The position numbers and the translations under genes were made by a program. 33,113 nt of DNA, taken from NCBI GenBank assembly GCA_028728195.1, contig JAQYUY010000142.1, positions 1-33,113 of the forward strand. Reading direction: 5' to 3'. The DNA comes from Endozoicomonas sp. (ex Botrylloides leachii). GTDB lineage: Bacteria > Pseudomonadota > Gammaproteobacteria > Pseudomonadales > Endozoicomonadaceae. The notes below the pieces were generated by a model. That model ran no database searches, had not been told where the DNA came from, and saw only the letters and a program-made list of their open reading frames with translations. Shown piece after piece: positions 24,875-31,581 of the stretch (within the stretch, counting starts at the first letter, position 1; every line of letters starts with the position of its first letter).

Positions 24875-26009
24875 TGCTTCAAAGCTTAGAGTAATGACAG
24901 TTGTTGGTACTCGCCCTGAAATTATTCGGCTGTCTCGTATAATTGCGAAGTTAGATCTGTGCTGCGATCACACGCTAGTACATACGGGACAAAACTATGA
25001 TTACGAATTGAACCAAATTTTTTTTAAAGATTTAGGTGTTCGCGCACCTGATATCTTTTTAGAGTGTGCCGGTGCAACAGCTGCGGACACAATTGCTCAG
25101 GTAATTAGTCAGTCTGACAAAGTGCTATCTGAAAAAGCTCCTGAGGCGATATTGATTCTTGGTGACACGAACAGTGCAATGGCCGCGATTCCTGCTAAAC
25201 GACGTAAGATTCCGATATTCCATATGGAGGCAGGGAATCGCTGTTTTGATTTGCGTGTTCCCGAAGAGATCAACAGAAAGATTGTTGATCATTTATCCGA
25301 TGTTAATATGCCATACAGTGATATTGCGAGAGAATACCTTTTAAGAGAGGGCATTAAACCTGAGTTGATTGTAAAGACCGGTAGTCCGATGGATGAAGTT
25401 ATATCCTTTTACCGAGATAAAATTGATGCATCAGATGTTATAGAACGACTGGGTCTTAAGCATTATCAGTATTTTGTTATCAGTGTTCATCGCGAAGAGA
25501 ATGTTGATTCTGAGATTAATATTCATGAGTTCACGCAAACGCTGAATCGATTAGGTGATGTATTTAAACTCCCTATAATAGTGTCCACACACCCACGCAC
25601 GCGTAAAAAGATCGAAGCGCTAGAGTTGAAGTTCCACCCATTAGTCGATCTCCAGAAACCGCTCGGTTTTAGTGATTACATTAATCTCCAGATCAATGCA
25701 AAAGCTGTTCTCAGCGACAGTGGTACGATTACTGAAGAATCATCCATATTGAACTTCCCAGCGATTAATATTAGAGACATCCACGAACGTCCGGAAGGTA
25801 TGGAAGAGGGAGCGGTTATGTTTACCGGTCTAAATGGTGAACGAATTCTTCAAGCGTTAAAGATGCTAGAAGGGCAGCATAGGGGAGCGGAGAGAACTAT
25901 TAATGTGGTAAACGATTATATCGCTCCACATGTGTCTGAAAAAGTTGTGCGTACCATTCTTAGTTATATTGACTACGTAAATCGTTATGTTTGGAAAAAA
26001 ATGCTCTAA
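24858..26009 (+). CDS. UDP-N-acetyl-hexosamine 2-epimerase, non-hydrolysing (WbjD/FnlC/WbvD type)
   Basis: The 383-residue protein is of the WecB fold: VMTVVGTRPEIIRLSRI at residues about 12-28, VHTGQNYDYELNQIFF, LILGDTNSAMAA, HMEAGNRCFDLRVPEEINRK, SVHREENVDS, LSDSGTITEESSILNFP and NIRDIHERPEGMEEG. The sequence GNRCFDLRVPEEINRKIVDH is characteristic of the subgroup in L-FucNAc/L-QuiNAc pathways rather than WecB itself. It should convert UDP-L-RhaNAc-type sugar at C2, the last step of the route started by the dehydratase at 22959. The start is TTG 24858 preceded by GAGAGAAG; the first ATG (24894) would cut into the conserved strand. TAATG overlap with the next gene. Confidence 0.9.
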   Translation: MSTSLDASKLRVMTVVGTRPEIIRLSRIIAKLDLCCDHTLVHTGQNYDYELNQIFFKDLGVRAPDIFLECAGATAADTIAQVISQSDKVLSEKAPEAILILGDTNSAMAAIPAKRRKIPIFHMEAGNRCFDLRVPEEINRKIVDHLSDVNMPYSDIAREYLLREGIKPELIVKTGSPMDEVISFYRDKIDASDVIERLGLKHYQYFVISVHREENVDSEINIHEFTQTLNRLGDVFKLPIIVSTHPRTRKKIEALELKFHPLVDLQKPLGFSDYINLQINAKAVLSDSGTITEESSILNFPAINIRDIHERPEGMEEGAVMFTGLNGERILQALKMLEGQHRGAERTINVVNDYIAPHVSEKVVRTILSYIDYVNRYVWKKML

Positions 26010-27214
26010 TGCGGATAGCTATATTACCAGATGCATATCTACCTGAAGGTACTTTAATTCATGTAAAGATGATGCACGAGTTAGCAGTTGAGTTGGTCAA
26101 TCGTGGTCATGATGTTGTGGTGATTACACCAGGAACAGCCAATCAGTCTGAACCAATCTATCGCTTTGCTTTGGATAGTGTCGATATATGGAAATTTCGA
26201 TCCCGCCCAGTGCGCGGCGTTTCGCATATACAACGTGCGATTAACGAAACCTTCCTCTCATGGTTTGCATACACCGCAATTAAAAAAATGAAGCTTAATC
26301 CACGGTTTGATCTTGTCATCAACTACGCTCCAACCATATTCTTCGGCCCCTTGGCGCGCTGGCTTCGTGGTAAAGGAGCCTATGTTTATCTTGTGCTGAG
26401 GGATTTTTTTCCTCAGTGGGCAGTCGATGAAGGGCTAATTAGATCCGGCTCCTTAGTAGAAAACTATTTTAGATTTTTTGAACGCTTAAACTACAAGGCG
26501 TCAGATGTAATCGCAGTTCAATCTCCTGCAAATTTACCTGTGTTTGATGAAATCGTTCGCCCATGTCATTTTCCAACTGAAGTGCTTTATAACTGGGCTG
26601 CGCAATTACCAGAAATTGATAAATCGTTTGGTCGATCTTTTATCGAAGCTCACAAACTGAGTGAAAAGTTTATATTCTTTTATGGTGGGAATATTGGGCA
26701 TGCGCAAGATATCCCCTACATACTGCGACTCGCTCAAAGGCTAAACGTTCATGTGGACGTTCACTTTTTGATCATAGGACAAGGTGATCAGTATAAAAAA
26801 ATTGGTCTGCAAATACGCGAGATGGGTCTAACAAATACAACATTAGCGCCAGCGGTCAGTCAAGATGAATACCGGTCAATTTTGACTCAGGTTGATGTTG
26901 GTGTCTTCACGCTTGCCCCAAGCCATAGAGCGCATAACTTTCCTGGTAAGATACTTGGTTACTTAGCTGCGGGTCTACCCGTTCTTGGGGCCGTAAATCG
27001 GGGGAATGACCTAATTGAGATCATTAATCAATCTGGGGCTGGTCGTGTAACTGTCAACGGCGATTACATTCGTTTTGTAAAGGATGCCATTTTGATCTAC
27101 GAAGACGTTGTCGCGCGAAAATCAATGAATGAAAGTGCTAAAGAGCTGCTAGTCAAACAGTTTTCTGTTGTTGCTGCTGCAGATCAGATACTAGAGCGTT
27201 ATATACCCAAGTGA
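26009..27214 (+). CDS. Family 4 glycosyltransferase, WbuB-like (L-HexNAc transferase candidate)
   Basis: The 401-residue enzyme begins MRIAILPDAYLPEGTLIHVK, the hallmark start of WbuB-type transferases, and continues with HVKMMHELAVELVNRGHDV, VLRDFFPQWAVDEGL, FFYGGNIGHAQDIPYI and FPGKILGYLAAGLPVLG. WbuB is the L-FucNAc transferase of E. coli O26, and the gene follows directly on the three-gene L-HexNAc pathway, so it probably transfers that sugar. The start ATG (26009) shares its A with the upstream TAA. An IS630 remnant starts 3 bp after the stop. The protein looks full length, so the insertion probably spared it. Confidence 0.87.
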   Translation: MRIAILPDAYLPEGTLIHVKMMHELAVELVNRGHDVVVITPGTANQSEPIYRFALDSVDIWKFRSRPVRGVSHIQRAINETFLSWFAYTAIKKMKLNPRFDLVINYAPTIFFGPLARWLRGKGAYVYLVLRDFFPQWAVDEGLIRSGSLVENYFRFFERLNYKASDVIAVQSPANLPVFDEIVRPCHFPTEVLYNWAAQLPEIDKSFGRSFIEAHKLSEKFIFFYGGNIGHAQDIPYILRLAQRLNVHVDVHFLIIGQGDQYKKIGLQIREMGLTNTTLAPAVSQDEYRSILTQVDVGVFTLAPSHRAHNFPGKILGYLAAGLPVLGAVNRGNDLIEIINQSGAGRVTVNGDYIRFVKDAILIYEDVVARKSMNESAKELLVKQFSVVAAADQILERYIPK

Positions 27215-27216
27215 GT

Positions 27217-27500
27217 TCAAGATGCAGGATCGAATATCTGAAAATTATCATTAATCCTGCTCCCAACAAAGTTCCGATTTCTGACAATGTCATATTTAAA
27301 AAATTATTAATTTTCTATCGGAAATCCTTCAGCTTCGCAAAGTAATTATTGTTCCACGCATACTCATTCATAACTTTCCATAACCGTTCTATCGGATTCA
27401 AGTTTGGTGCCGGGCGATAGAGTGCTCAGTTTTTCTAAGCGCTTGAGAAATGCCTTTACTGACCAGCCTTTAGAATATGAACCGTTTTGGTGCGGTCACA
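27217..27500 (-). pseudogene. IS630-family transposase 3' remnant
   Basis: The reverse complement contains NGSYSKGWSVKAFLKRLEKL, then in a second frame PAPNLNPIERLWKVMNEYA and WNNNYFAKLKDFR, a TAG stop, KINNFLNMTLSEIGTLLG and, after a further frameshift, RINDNFQIFDPAS ending at 27217. The NLNPIERLWK and closing NDNFQ motifs are IS630/Tc1-type C-terminal signatures. At least two frameshifts and one stop make it dead. It separates the WbuB-like gene from the SDR/initiating transferase pair. Confidence 0.8.
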
Positions 27501-27639
27501 CTCTCGAGCATCCCATGACATTTTATGGCGGGATTCCAAGATAGCGCTCTGTTGCTATGTGAGTGTAAATTTCGGCATAGCGATAGACTAATAAAAAATA
27601 TTGAAAATCAAGTATCTTCAATGGTCACGGGTATATGCC

Positions 27640-28599
27640 ATGAAAGAGGAAAGTTTAAGTGTCGTATTGACCGGGGTGAATGGTTTTCTCGGCAGTCGAC
27701 TTGTAAGGGCCTTAAATTTCATACCGAGTGTAACCCTGACCGCTGTTGTACGCCGCCGTGTTGAAATACAGGCTGCGAACCTTATCAAAGTGCAAGGCAT
27801 TGATGCCAGCACCGACTGGTCAATCGTTCTGGCCGATCAACAGGTAGTCATCCACGCCGCCGCCCGCGCCCATGTTATGAAAGACGAACTGGCTGATCCG
27901 CCTGCGGAGTACCGCCGAATCAATGTGGACGGTACGCTCAACCTTGCCCGCCAGGCGGCAGCAGCAGGTGTGAAGCGCTTTATCTTTATTAGCTCGATCA
28001 AGGTCAATGGTGAGCAGACGCCCTTGGGCCAACCGTTCACCGCTGATGATACACCTGCTCCTGAGGATGCTTATGGTATTTCTAAATGGGAAGCGGAACA
28101 GGGCCTGCAGCAACTGGCTTCTGAAACTGCAATCGAAGTCGTGATTATCCGACCGCCGCTGGTATATGGGCCAGGCGTGAAAGGTAACTTTGCGAGTATG
28201 ATCAAGCTGATGGCTAAAGGACTGCCGCTTCCCTTGGGCGCCATCCATAACCAGCGCTCGCTGGTGGCTGTAGATAATCTGGTTGATCTGATCATTACCT
28301 GCATAGACCATCCAGCAGCTGCTAATCAGGTGTTTTTGGCGGGAGATGGACAGGATTTGTCCACCAACGAGCTGTTGCGTGAGGTCGCCCTAGCGATGGG
28401 CAAGCCTGCGCGGCTGCTTCCGGTGCCGTCATCCCTGTTGATGCTGGGGGCAACGTTGTTGGGTAAAAGAGCAGTGGCGCAGCGTTTGTTAGGTTCGTTG
28501 CAGGTTGATATATCTAAAGCTCGTGATTTACTGGGATGGGAACCTCCTATTTCTGTCAAGGAAGGATTGCGTCGGTGTTTCGAGCTTCAAAATAAGTAA
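27640..28599 (+). CDS. NAD-dependent SDR epimerase/dehydratase, WbpV/WreQ-like
   Basis: The 319-residue protein has VVLTGVNGFLGSRLVRAL (Rossmann glycine motif TGxxGFxG), VIHAAARAHVMKDE, KRFIFISSIKVNGE, YGISKWEAEQGL (YxxxK), IIRPPLVYGPGVKGNFASMI, and NQRSLVAVDNLVDLI. This pattern is typical of the SDR encoded beside the initiating sugar transferase in many O-antigen clusters, such as WbpV or WreQ, the UDP-QuiNAc 4-ketoreductase. The start ATG 27640 is preceded by only a weak purine run. The gene is clearly GC-richer than its neighbours (37 of 60 bases G/C at 27841-27900 against 21 of 60 at 26761-26820), which suggests transfer from another donor. A 4-ketosugar dehydratase to feed it is not in the window. 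Confidence 0.85.
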   Translation: MKEESLSVVLTGVNGFLGSRLVRALNFIPSVTLTAVVRRRVEIQAANLIKVQGIDASTDWSIVLADQQVVIHAAARAHVMKDELADPPAEYRRINVDGTLNLARQAAAAGVKRFIFISSIKVNGEQTPLGQPFTADDTPAPEDAYGISKWEAEQGLQQLASETAIEVVIIRPPLVYGPGVKGNFASMIKLMAKGLPLPLGAIHNQRSLVAVDNLVDLIITCIDHPAAANQVFLAGDGQDLSTNELLREVALAMGKPARLLPVPSSLLMLGATLLGKRAVAQRLLGSLQVDISKARDLLGWEPPISVKEGLRRCFELQNK

Positions 28600-28612
28600 T
28601 GGAGGTTTTCAG

Positions 28613-29164
28613 TTGATTCGTATGTTTGACTTGGTTTTTGCGCTTCTTGGGCTAGTTTTTGGTTCTCCCATCTTCGTCGTACTGACGTTGATTGGCTTGT
28701 TTGATACCGGATCGCCAATTTTTCGACAGGAGCGGGTCGGACGTGACAAAAGGCCGTTCACTTTGGTCAAGTTCCGGACTATGAAGATTGATACAGCTTC
28801 AGTTGCAAGCCACCTAGCTAGTTCTTCTTCTATAACTCATTTTGGTCACTTTCTTCGAAGAACTAAACTTGATGAGTTGCCTCAGCTCTGGAATGTTTTG
28901 AAAGGTGAGATGAGCTTTGTTGGCCCGCGCCCTGGGTTATTTAATCAGAAAGAGCTTACTGAAGCGCGTGAGCGCTATGGTATTTTTGAAGTCCGTCCTG
29001 GAATTACTGGACTATCCCAGATTAATAAGATTGATATGTCTACGCCGGAACTATTAGCTGAGTCAGACGCAAGAATGATTGCGGAGATGTCCGCCTCGAA
29101 CTATTTCAAATATATCTTTCAGACGGTCGCTGGAAAGGGTTCAGGTGATAGGATTAAAGGTTGA
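28613..29164 (+). CDS. Initiating sugar transferase (monotopic phosphoglycosyl transferase, PglC/WbaP-core type)
   Basis: The 183-residue enzyme transfers a phospho-sugar from a UDP-sugar to undecaprenyl phosphate and starts each repeat unit. It has a re-entrant membrane helix (residues about 6-30, including Ser18-Pro19), RQERVGRDKRPFTLVKFRTM, the catalytic Asp87-Glu88 in LDELPQLWN, and GEMSFVGPRPGLF. It is the minimal PglC-size core without extra helices. The start is TTG 28613, decided by a perfect GGAGG seven bases upstream; ATG 28622 is too far from it, and a long reading from 28505 lies inside the preceding gene. It is the last intact gene of the cluster before an IS1 relic. Confidence 0.93.
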   Translation: MIRMFDLVFALLGLVFGSPIFVVLTLIGLFDTGSPIFRQERVGRDKRPFTLVKFRTMKIDTASVASHLASSSSITHFGHFLRRTKLDELPQLWNVLKGEMSFVGPRPGLFNQKELTEARERYGIFEVRPGITGLSQINKIDMSTPELLAESDARMIAEMSASNYFKYIFQTVAGKGSGDRIKG

Positions 29165-29328
29165 ATCACTTTTGCTTTTCAAACACCAGTTCCAAGAACC
29201 AGAAGCTTAATACGCCAGTCCACAATACTTGACCCAATTCAGTCCAAATTTGGGTGAATGTTCATAAGAGTTGATATCCCCCAATTTTATCAAAACCTGA
29301 TACTCCGGTAGATTTGTGTTGTAGTATT
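29165..29328. other. Intergenic region after the polysaccharide cluster
   Basis: About 165 bp with no gene and no strong terminator hairpin recognised. It leads into an IS1-family pseudogene. Confidence 0.4.
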
Positions 29329-29880
29329 ATGGCTCTTGCTAAAGCAATATATGCCTACTGTCGCAAATAAGATGATATTGTCAAAAATGGGAAGGCGAAA
29401 TCAGGCTTGCAAAGGTTTCTCTGCTGCTGTTGCAATAAAACCTTTCAACGTGATTACCTTTACAACGCTAATCAGCCTGGAACCCATGAACAGATTGTTC
29501 AGCTGACTCATAATGGCTCAGATGTTCGTGATATTGGACGATTCCTCAAAATCAGTCGAACTACTGTCATTGCTCATTTAAAAACTATCACGCCATCTGT
29601 AACAGAGTTTCCATTTGAAAATGAAAAGGTTTAGCTGATCTGCGAGATGGATGAGCAATGGTCATTCATAGAGAATAAGAAAAATCAACGCTGGCTCTGG
29701 TATGCATGGGATCACGATTTAAGCGAATCATTGCACACGTTTTTGGTCGGAGAACGGATGCAACTCTGAAAAAGTTACTCAAGCTACTGAAGCCCTATCC
29801 GTTTAAGTTTTACTGCACTGATCACAGTGGCGTCATACGCGAAGTACTTGCCAGAAGAACGACACATTAAGGTAAGCGCT
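29329..29880 (+). pseudogene. IS1-family transposase (InsA/InsB-like), decayed
   Basis: The InsA-like reading starts MALAKAIYAYCRK, hits a TAA, and continues DDIVKNGKAKSGLQRFLC, NQPGTHEQIVQLTHNGSDVR, DIGRFLKISRTTVIAHLKTI and ends at TAG about 29634. The InsB-like part follows: LICEMDEQWSFIENKKNQRW, HVFGRRTDATLKKLLKLLKP, FYCTDHSGV and YLPEERHIK, with frame changes between. The 3' end (the RIER and HxKVIG segment) is missing. It is the longest IS1 copy in the window and shows what the short 3' remnants were part of, although all have diverged. Confidence 0.85.
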
Positions 29881-29968
29881 TAAAGATTTCCAATGCAAAT
29901 TAGCCATCCTCGAGCAAGTTAAAGAATAACTCGCAGCCCTTTTAATCAAAGCAGGATTGGAAGTATGA
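29873..29968 (+). pseudogene. 3' end of an unidentified gene, interrupted
   Basis: In the frame ending at TGA 29966-29968 the translation is KDFQCKLAILEQVKE, a TAA, then LAALLIKAGLEV. It ends in an ATGA overlap with the next gene, the usual sign of translational coupling, so an upstream partner gene seems to have been lost to the IS1 element. The family is not recognisable from so short a piece. Confidence 0.4.
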
Positions 29969-30840
29969 AGCTCGAAAAAGCCTTAGCTAAAGAACTGGGT
30001 AAAAGCATTACCGCCCAAGAAGCCGATAAACAGCATGAAGAAGGCAACATTACATCTAAATTCAAATTTCAGTGCCCTGATAATAACTGTAATGCGCCAG
30101 TAACCTGCGCCAATTTAGATCGCCCTAAGCACAAAAGAAAACGTGACCCTTATTACAAAGTCGTTGGTGATCATAGCGCTGAGTGTAACATCGCAAAAGA
30201 TATTGATCCCCAGAAAAAAGGCTCAAGAAATACAACCGCCATCTATACCAACAGCGATGAATATATCGACCATGCCATTCGTTTAAATTTGCAGCCACCC
30301 AGCACAAAAAAACCCGAGCCAACAGGTAAAAACGATGGCGGTCACGGTGGTGAATCCAGAGCAAAGCCCGGAAACACATCAGAGTACGGAAAGCGTAAGA
30401 TCCAACGCTCAAAAACGCTTTCATCACTCATCGATGCCTTTTTGGCGAATGAGCTGCACACAATCCAGCTTCCTGAAGTCGGCGTGATCAATATCCGCGA
30501 TTTTTTTATCGAGATCAACGGTCAAGACCTATCTGAGTTTGAGGACGAGTTTCGAATTTACTATGGCAAAGCTTGGTTCAATAAAAAAGATGGGTATTAC
30601 TCAGTCGTTTTTGCAAACTCATTATCTTATGGCGACCTAACTAAGCGGCCATCTATTTATCTATCAATGGATAAAATTCTAGAGTCTGGTTTTGGACGAT
30701 TTAAAGCTGATGAACTAGATAAGCTATCTGACACTAAGCCCAAATCAGTTTTTATACTCTCACAAGCTGGACCACAAGTAAGAAATGGTTATATCAATGT
30801 CTGGTGTGAAGGGCCGGAGTATTTGGATTATCGAAAATGA
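29965..30840 (+). CDS. Unrecognised protein with an N-terminal Cys/His cluster
   Basis: I do not recognise this 291-residue protein. Residues about 30-75 contain a possible zinc site: FQCPDNNCNAPVTCANL and later GDHSAECNIA, an arrangement loosely like the CoiA-type or Zn-ribbon domains that precede other modules in competence and phage-defence proteins. Residues 95-150 are a polar, low-complexity linker (KKPEPTGKNDGGHGGESRAK). The C-terminal half (about 150-291) is a soluble alpha/beta domain beginning TLSSLIDAFLANELHTIQLP. It begins and ends with ATGA-type overlaps (upstream relic and the truncated gene at 30837), so it was the middle gene of an operon of at least three now cut at both ends by IS1 sequences. 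Confidence 0.6.
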   Translation: MKLEKALAKELGKSITAQEADKQHEEGNITSKFKFQCPDNNCNAPVTCANLDRPKHKRKRDPYYKVVGDHSAECNIAKDIDPQKKGSRNTTAIYTNSDEYIDHAIRLNLQPPSTKKPEPTGKNDGGHGGESRAKPGNTSEYGKRKIQRSKTLSSLIDAFLANELHTIQLPEVGVINIRDFFIEINGQDLSEFEDEFRIYYGKAWFNKKDGYYSVVFANSLSYGDLTKRPSIYLSMDKILESGFGRFKADELDKLSDTKPKSVFILSQAGPQVRNGYINVWCEGPEYLDYRK

Positions 30841-30962
30841 ACAAAAACGAATTAGAAAACTTACTTGAGGTGCCGCCGAATTTTTACGTGGCCAAATTGA
30901 TGGCTCAGACTATAAGCAGTTGGTTATGCAGCAATAAAGTTGGGATAACTCTCTTGATATAA
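30837..30962 (+). pseudogene. 5' fragment of a gene truncated by an IS1 remnant
   Basis: An ATG overlapping the previous stop (ATGA) opens a 41-codon reading: MNKNELENLLEVPPNFYVAK, then LMAQTISSWLCSNKVGITLL and a TAA. From about 30940 the sequence is IS1-derived, so only about the first 33 codons belong to the original gene. ELENLLEVPPNFYVAKLMAQ suggests a helical protein, otherwise unidentifiable. Confidence 0.5.
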
Positions 30963-31055
30963 GCTCGCCAATCACTTTGTCATGGATTTCCTCTGACTTT
31001 GAAAAGCAAATCGTCAGCCTGACTAAACGCTTAATACGTCCCTGACGTATAGCTA
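30940..31055 (-). pseudogene. IS1-family transposase 3' remnant (minus orientation)
   Basis: The reverse complement translates to GRIKRLVRLTICFSKSEEIH followed by DKVIGELISRELSQL, closely similar to the copy at 15121-15345 (RIKRLVRRTICFSKLEGIHE). Only the last roughly 40 codons remain. It points left towards the truncated gene at 30837 and lies just upstream of the hipBA promoter, the same relative position as the remnant at 11930-12095 has to the decayed hipB copy. Confidence 0.8.
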
Positions 31056-31125
31056 TACACCATTGCGCAAACTGAAAAAGAAACAAATAAGTTGCCTTAT
31101 GAGCTTTTTGGATCAGGTTGCCCGC

Positions 31126-31147
31126 AAAGCAATATATTAATTGCTTT
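31126..31147. promoter_or_regulatory. Candidate HipB operator palindrome
   Basis: AAAGCAAT (31126-31133) and ATTGCTTT (31140-31147) form a perfect 8-bp dyad with a 6-nt A/T spacer. A further AAAGCAAT half-site lies at 31185-31192, 20 bp before the hipB start. Antitoxins of the HipB family repress their own operon by binding dyads in the promoter. The site sequence differs from the E. coli HipB site; assignment rests on position and symmetry. Confidence 0.6.
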
Positions 31148-31212
31148 TTGTGAAAAATGAAACTAATATGTTTCTTTGTAGGTAAAAGCAATATATATGT
31201 TTACAGGATGGC

Positions 31213-31581
31213 ATGAATACTCTACTTCAGCAGCTCAAAAAGAGGCGTTTAGATTTAGGTCTCAAACAAAACGACATGATGTTGCGTGTTGGCGTTTCTC
31301 GTCAGCAATATCAACGTTTGGAGTCTAAAGGGAACCCACGGCTGGATACGCTCGAATTGATAGCGAAAGGTTTAAATAGCGTGTTCATGCTTATTCCCAA
31401 GGAGAAGCTCGGGGCTGTTCTCGCTGTTCTTGAAGGTAAATCTGCAGATGAGTGGGAAGCCGGTTCAGAAGGTCCGGCTTCTGGCCAACGAAGCACATCC
31501 AAGGCAATGAGCAAGAACAGCCTGTCTGATGATCCGTGGCAGCATCATTGGGGAGATAGTGGGCTTGGAGATGACTCGTGA
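31213..31581 (+). CDS. hipB: HipB-type XRE-family antitoxin/repressor
   Basis: The 122-residue protein has an XRE helix-turn-helix in residues about 5-62 (LKKRRLDLGLKQNDMMLRVG, VSRQQYQRLESKGNPRLDTL, ELIAKGL), followed by FMLIPKEKLGAVLAVLEGK, a dimerising strand region. A long acidic/polar tail (about 80-122) ends WQHHWGDSGLGDDS; tails of this sort reach the kinase in several HipAB systems. AGGA lies about 4 nt before the ATG. The stop overlaps the hipA GTG start (GTGA), so the two are translationally coupled. It should neutralise HipA and repress the operon. A decayed relative is at 12247-12455. Confidence 0.88.
   Translation: MNTLLQQLKKRRLDLGLKQNDMMLRVGVSRQQYQRLESKGNPRLDTLELIAKGLNSVFMLIPKEKLGAVLAVLEGKSADEWEAGSEGPASGQRSTSKAMSKNSLSDDPWQHHWGDSGLGDDS

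Noticed and set aside
27525-27764. Plus-strand open frame of 79 codons before the SDR gene
   Set aside because: It overlaps the SDR start in another frame, spans IS630-adjacent junk and shows no protein-like pattern.
27820-28311. Minus-strand open frame of 163 codons inside the SDR gene
   Set aside because: Long antisense frames are expected in GC-rich genes; the plus strand has a full SDR motif set.
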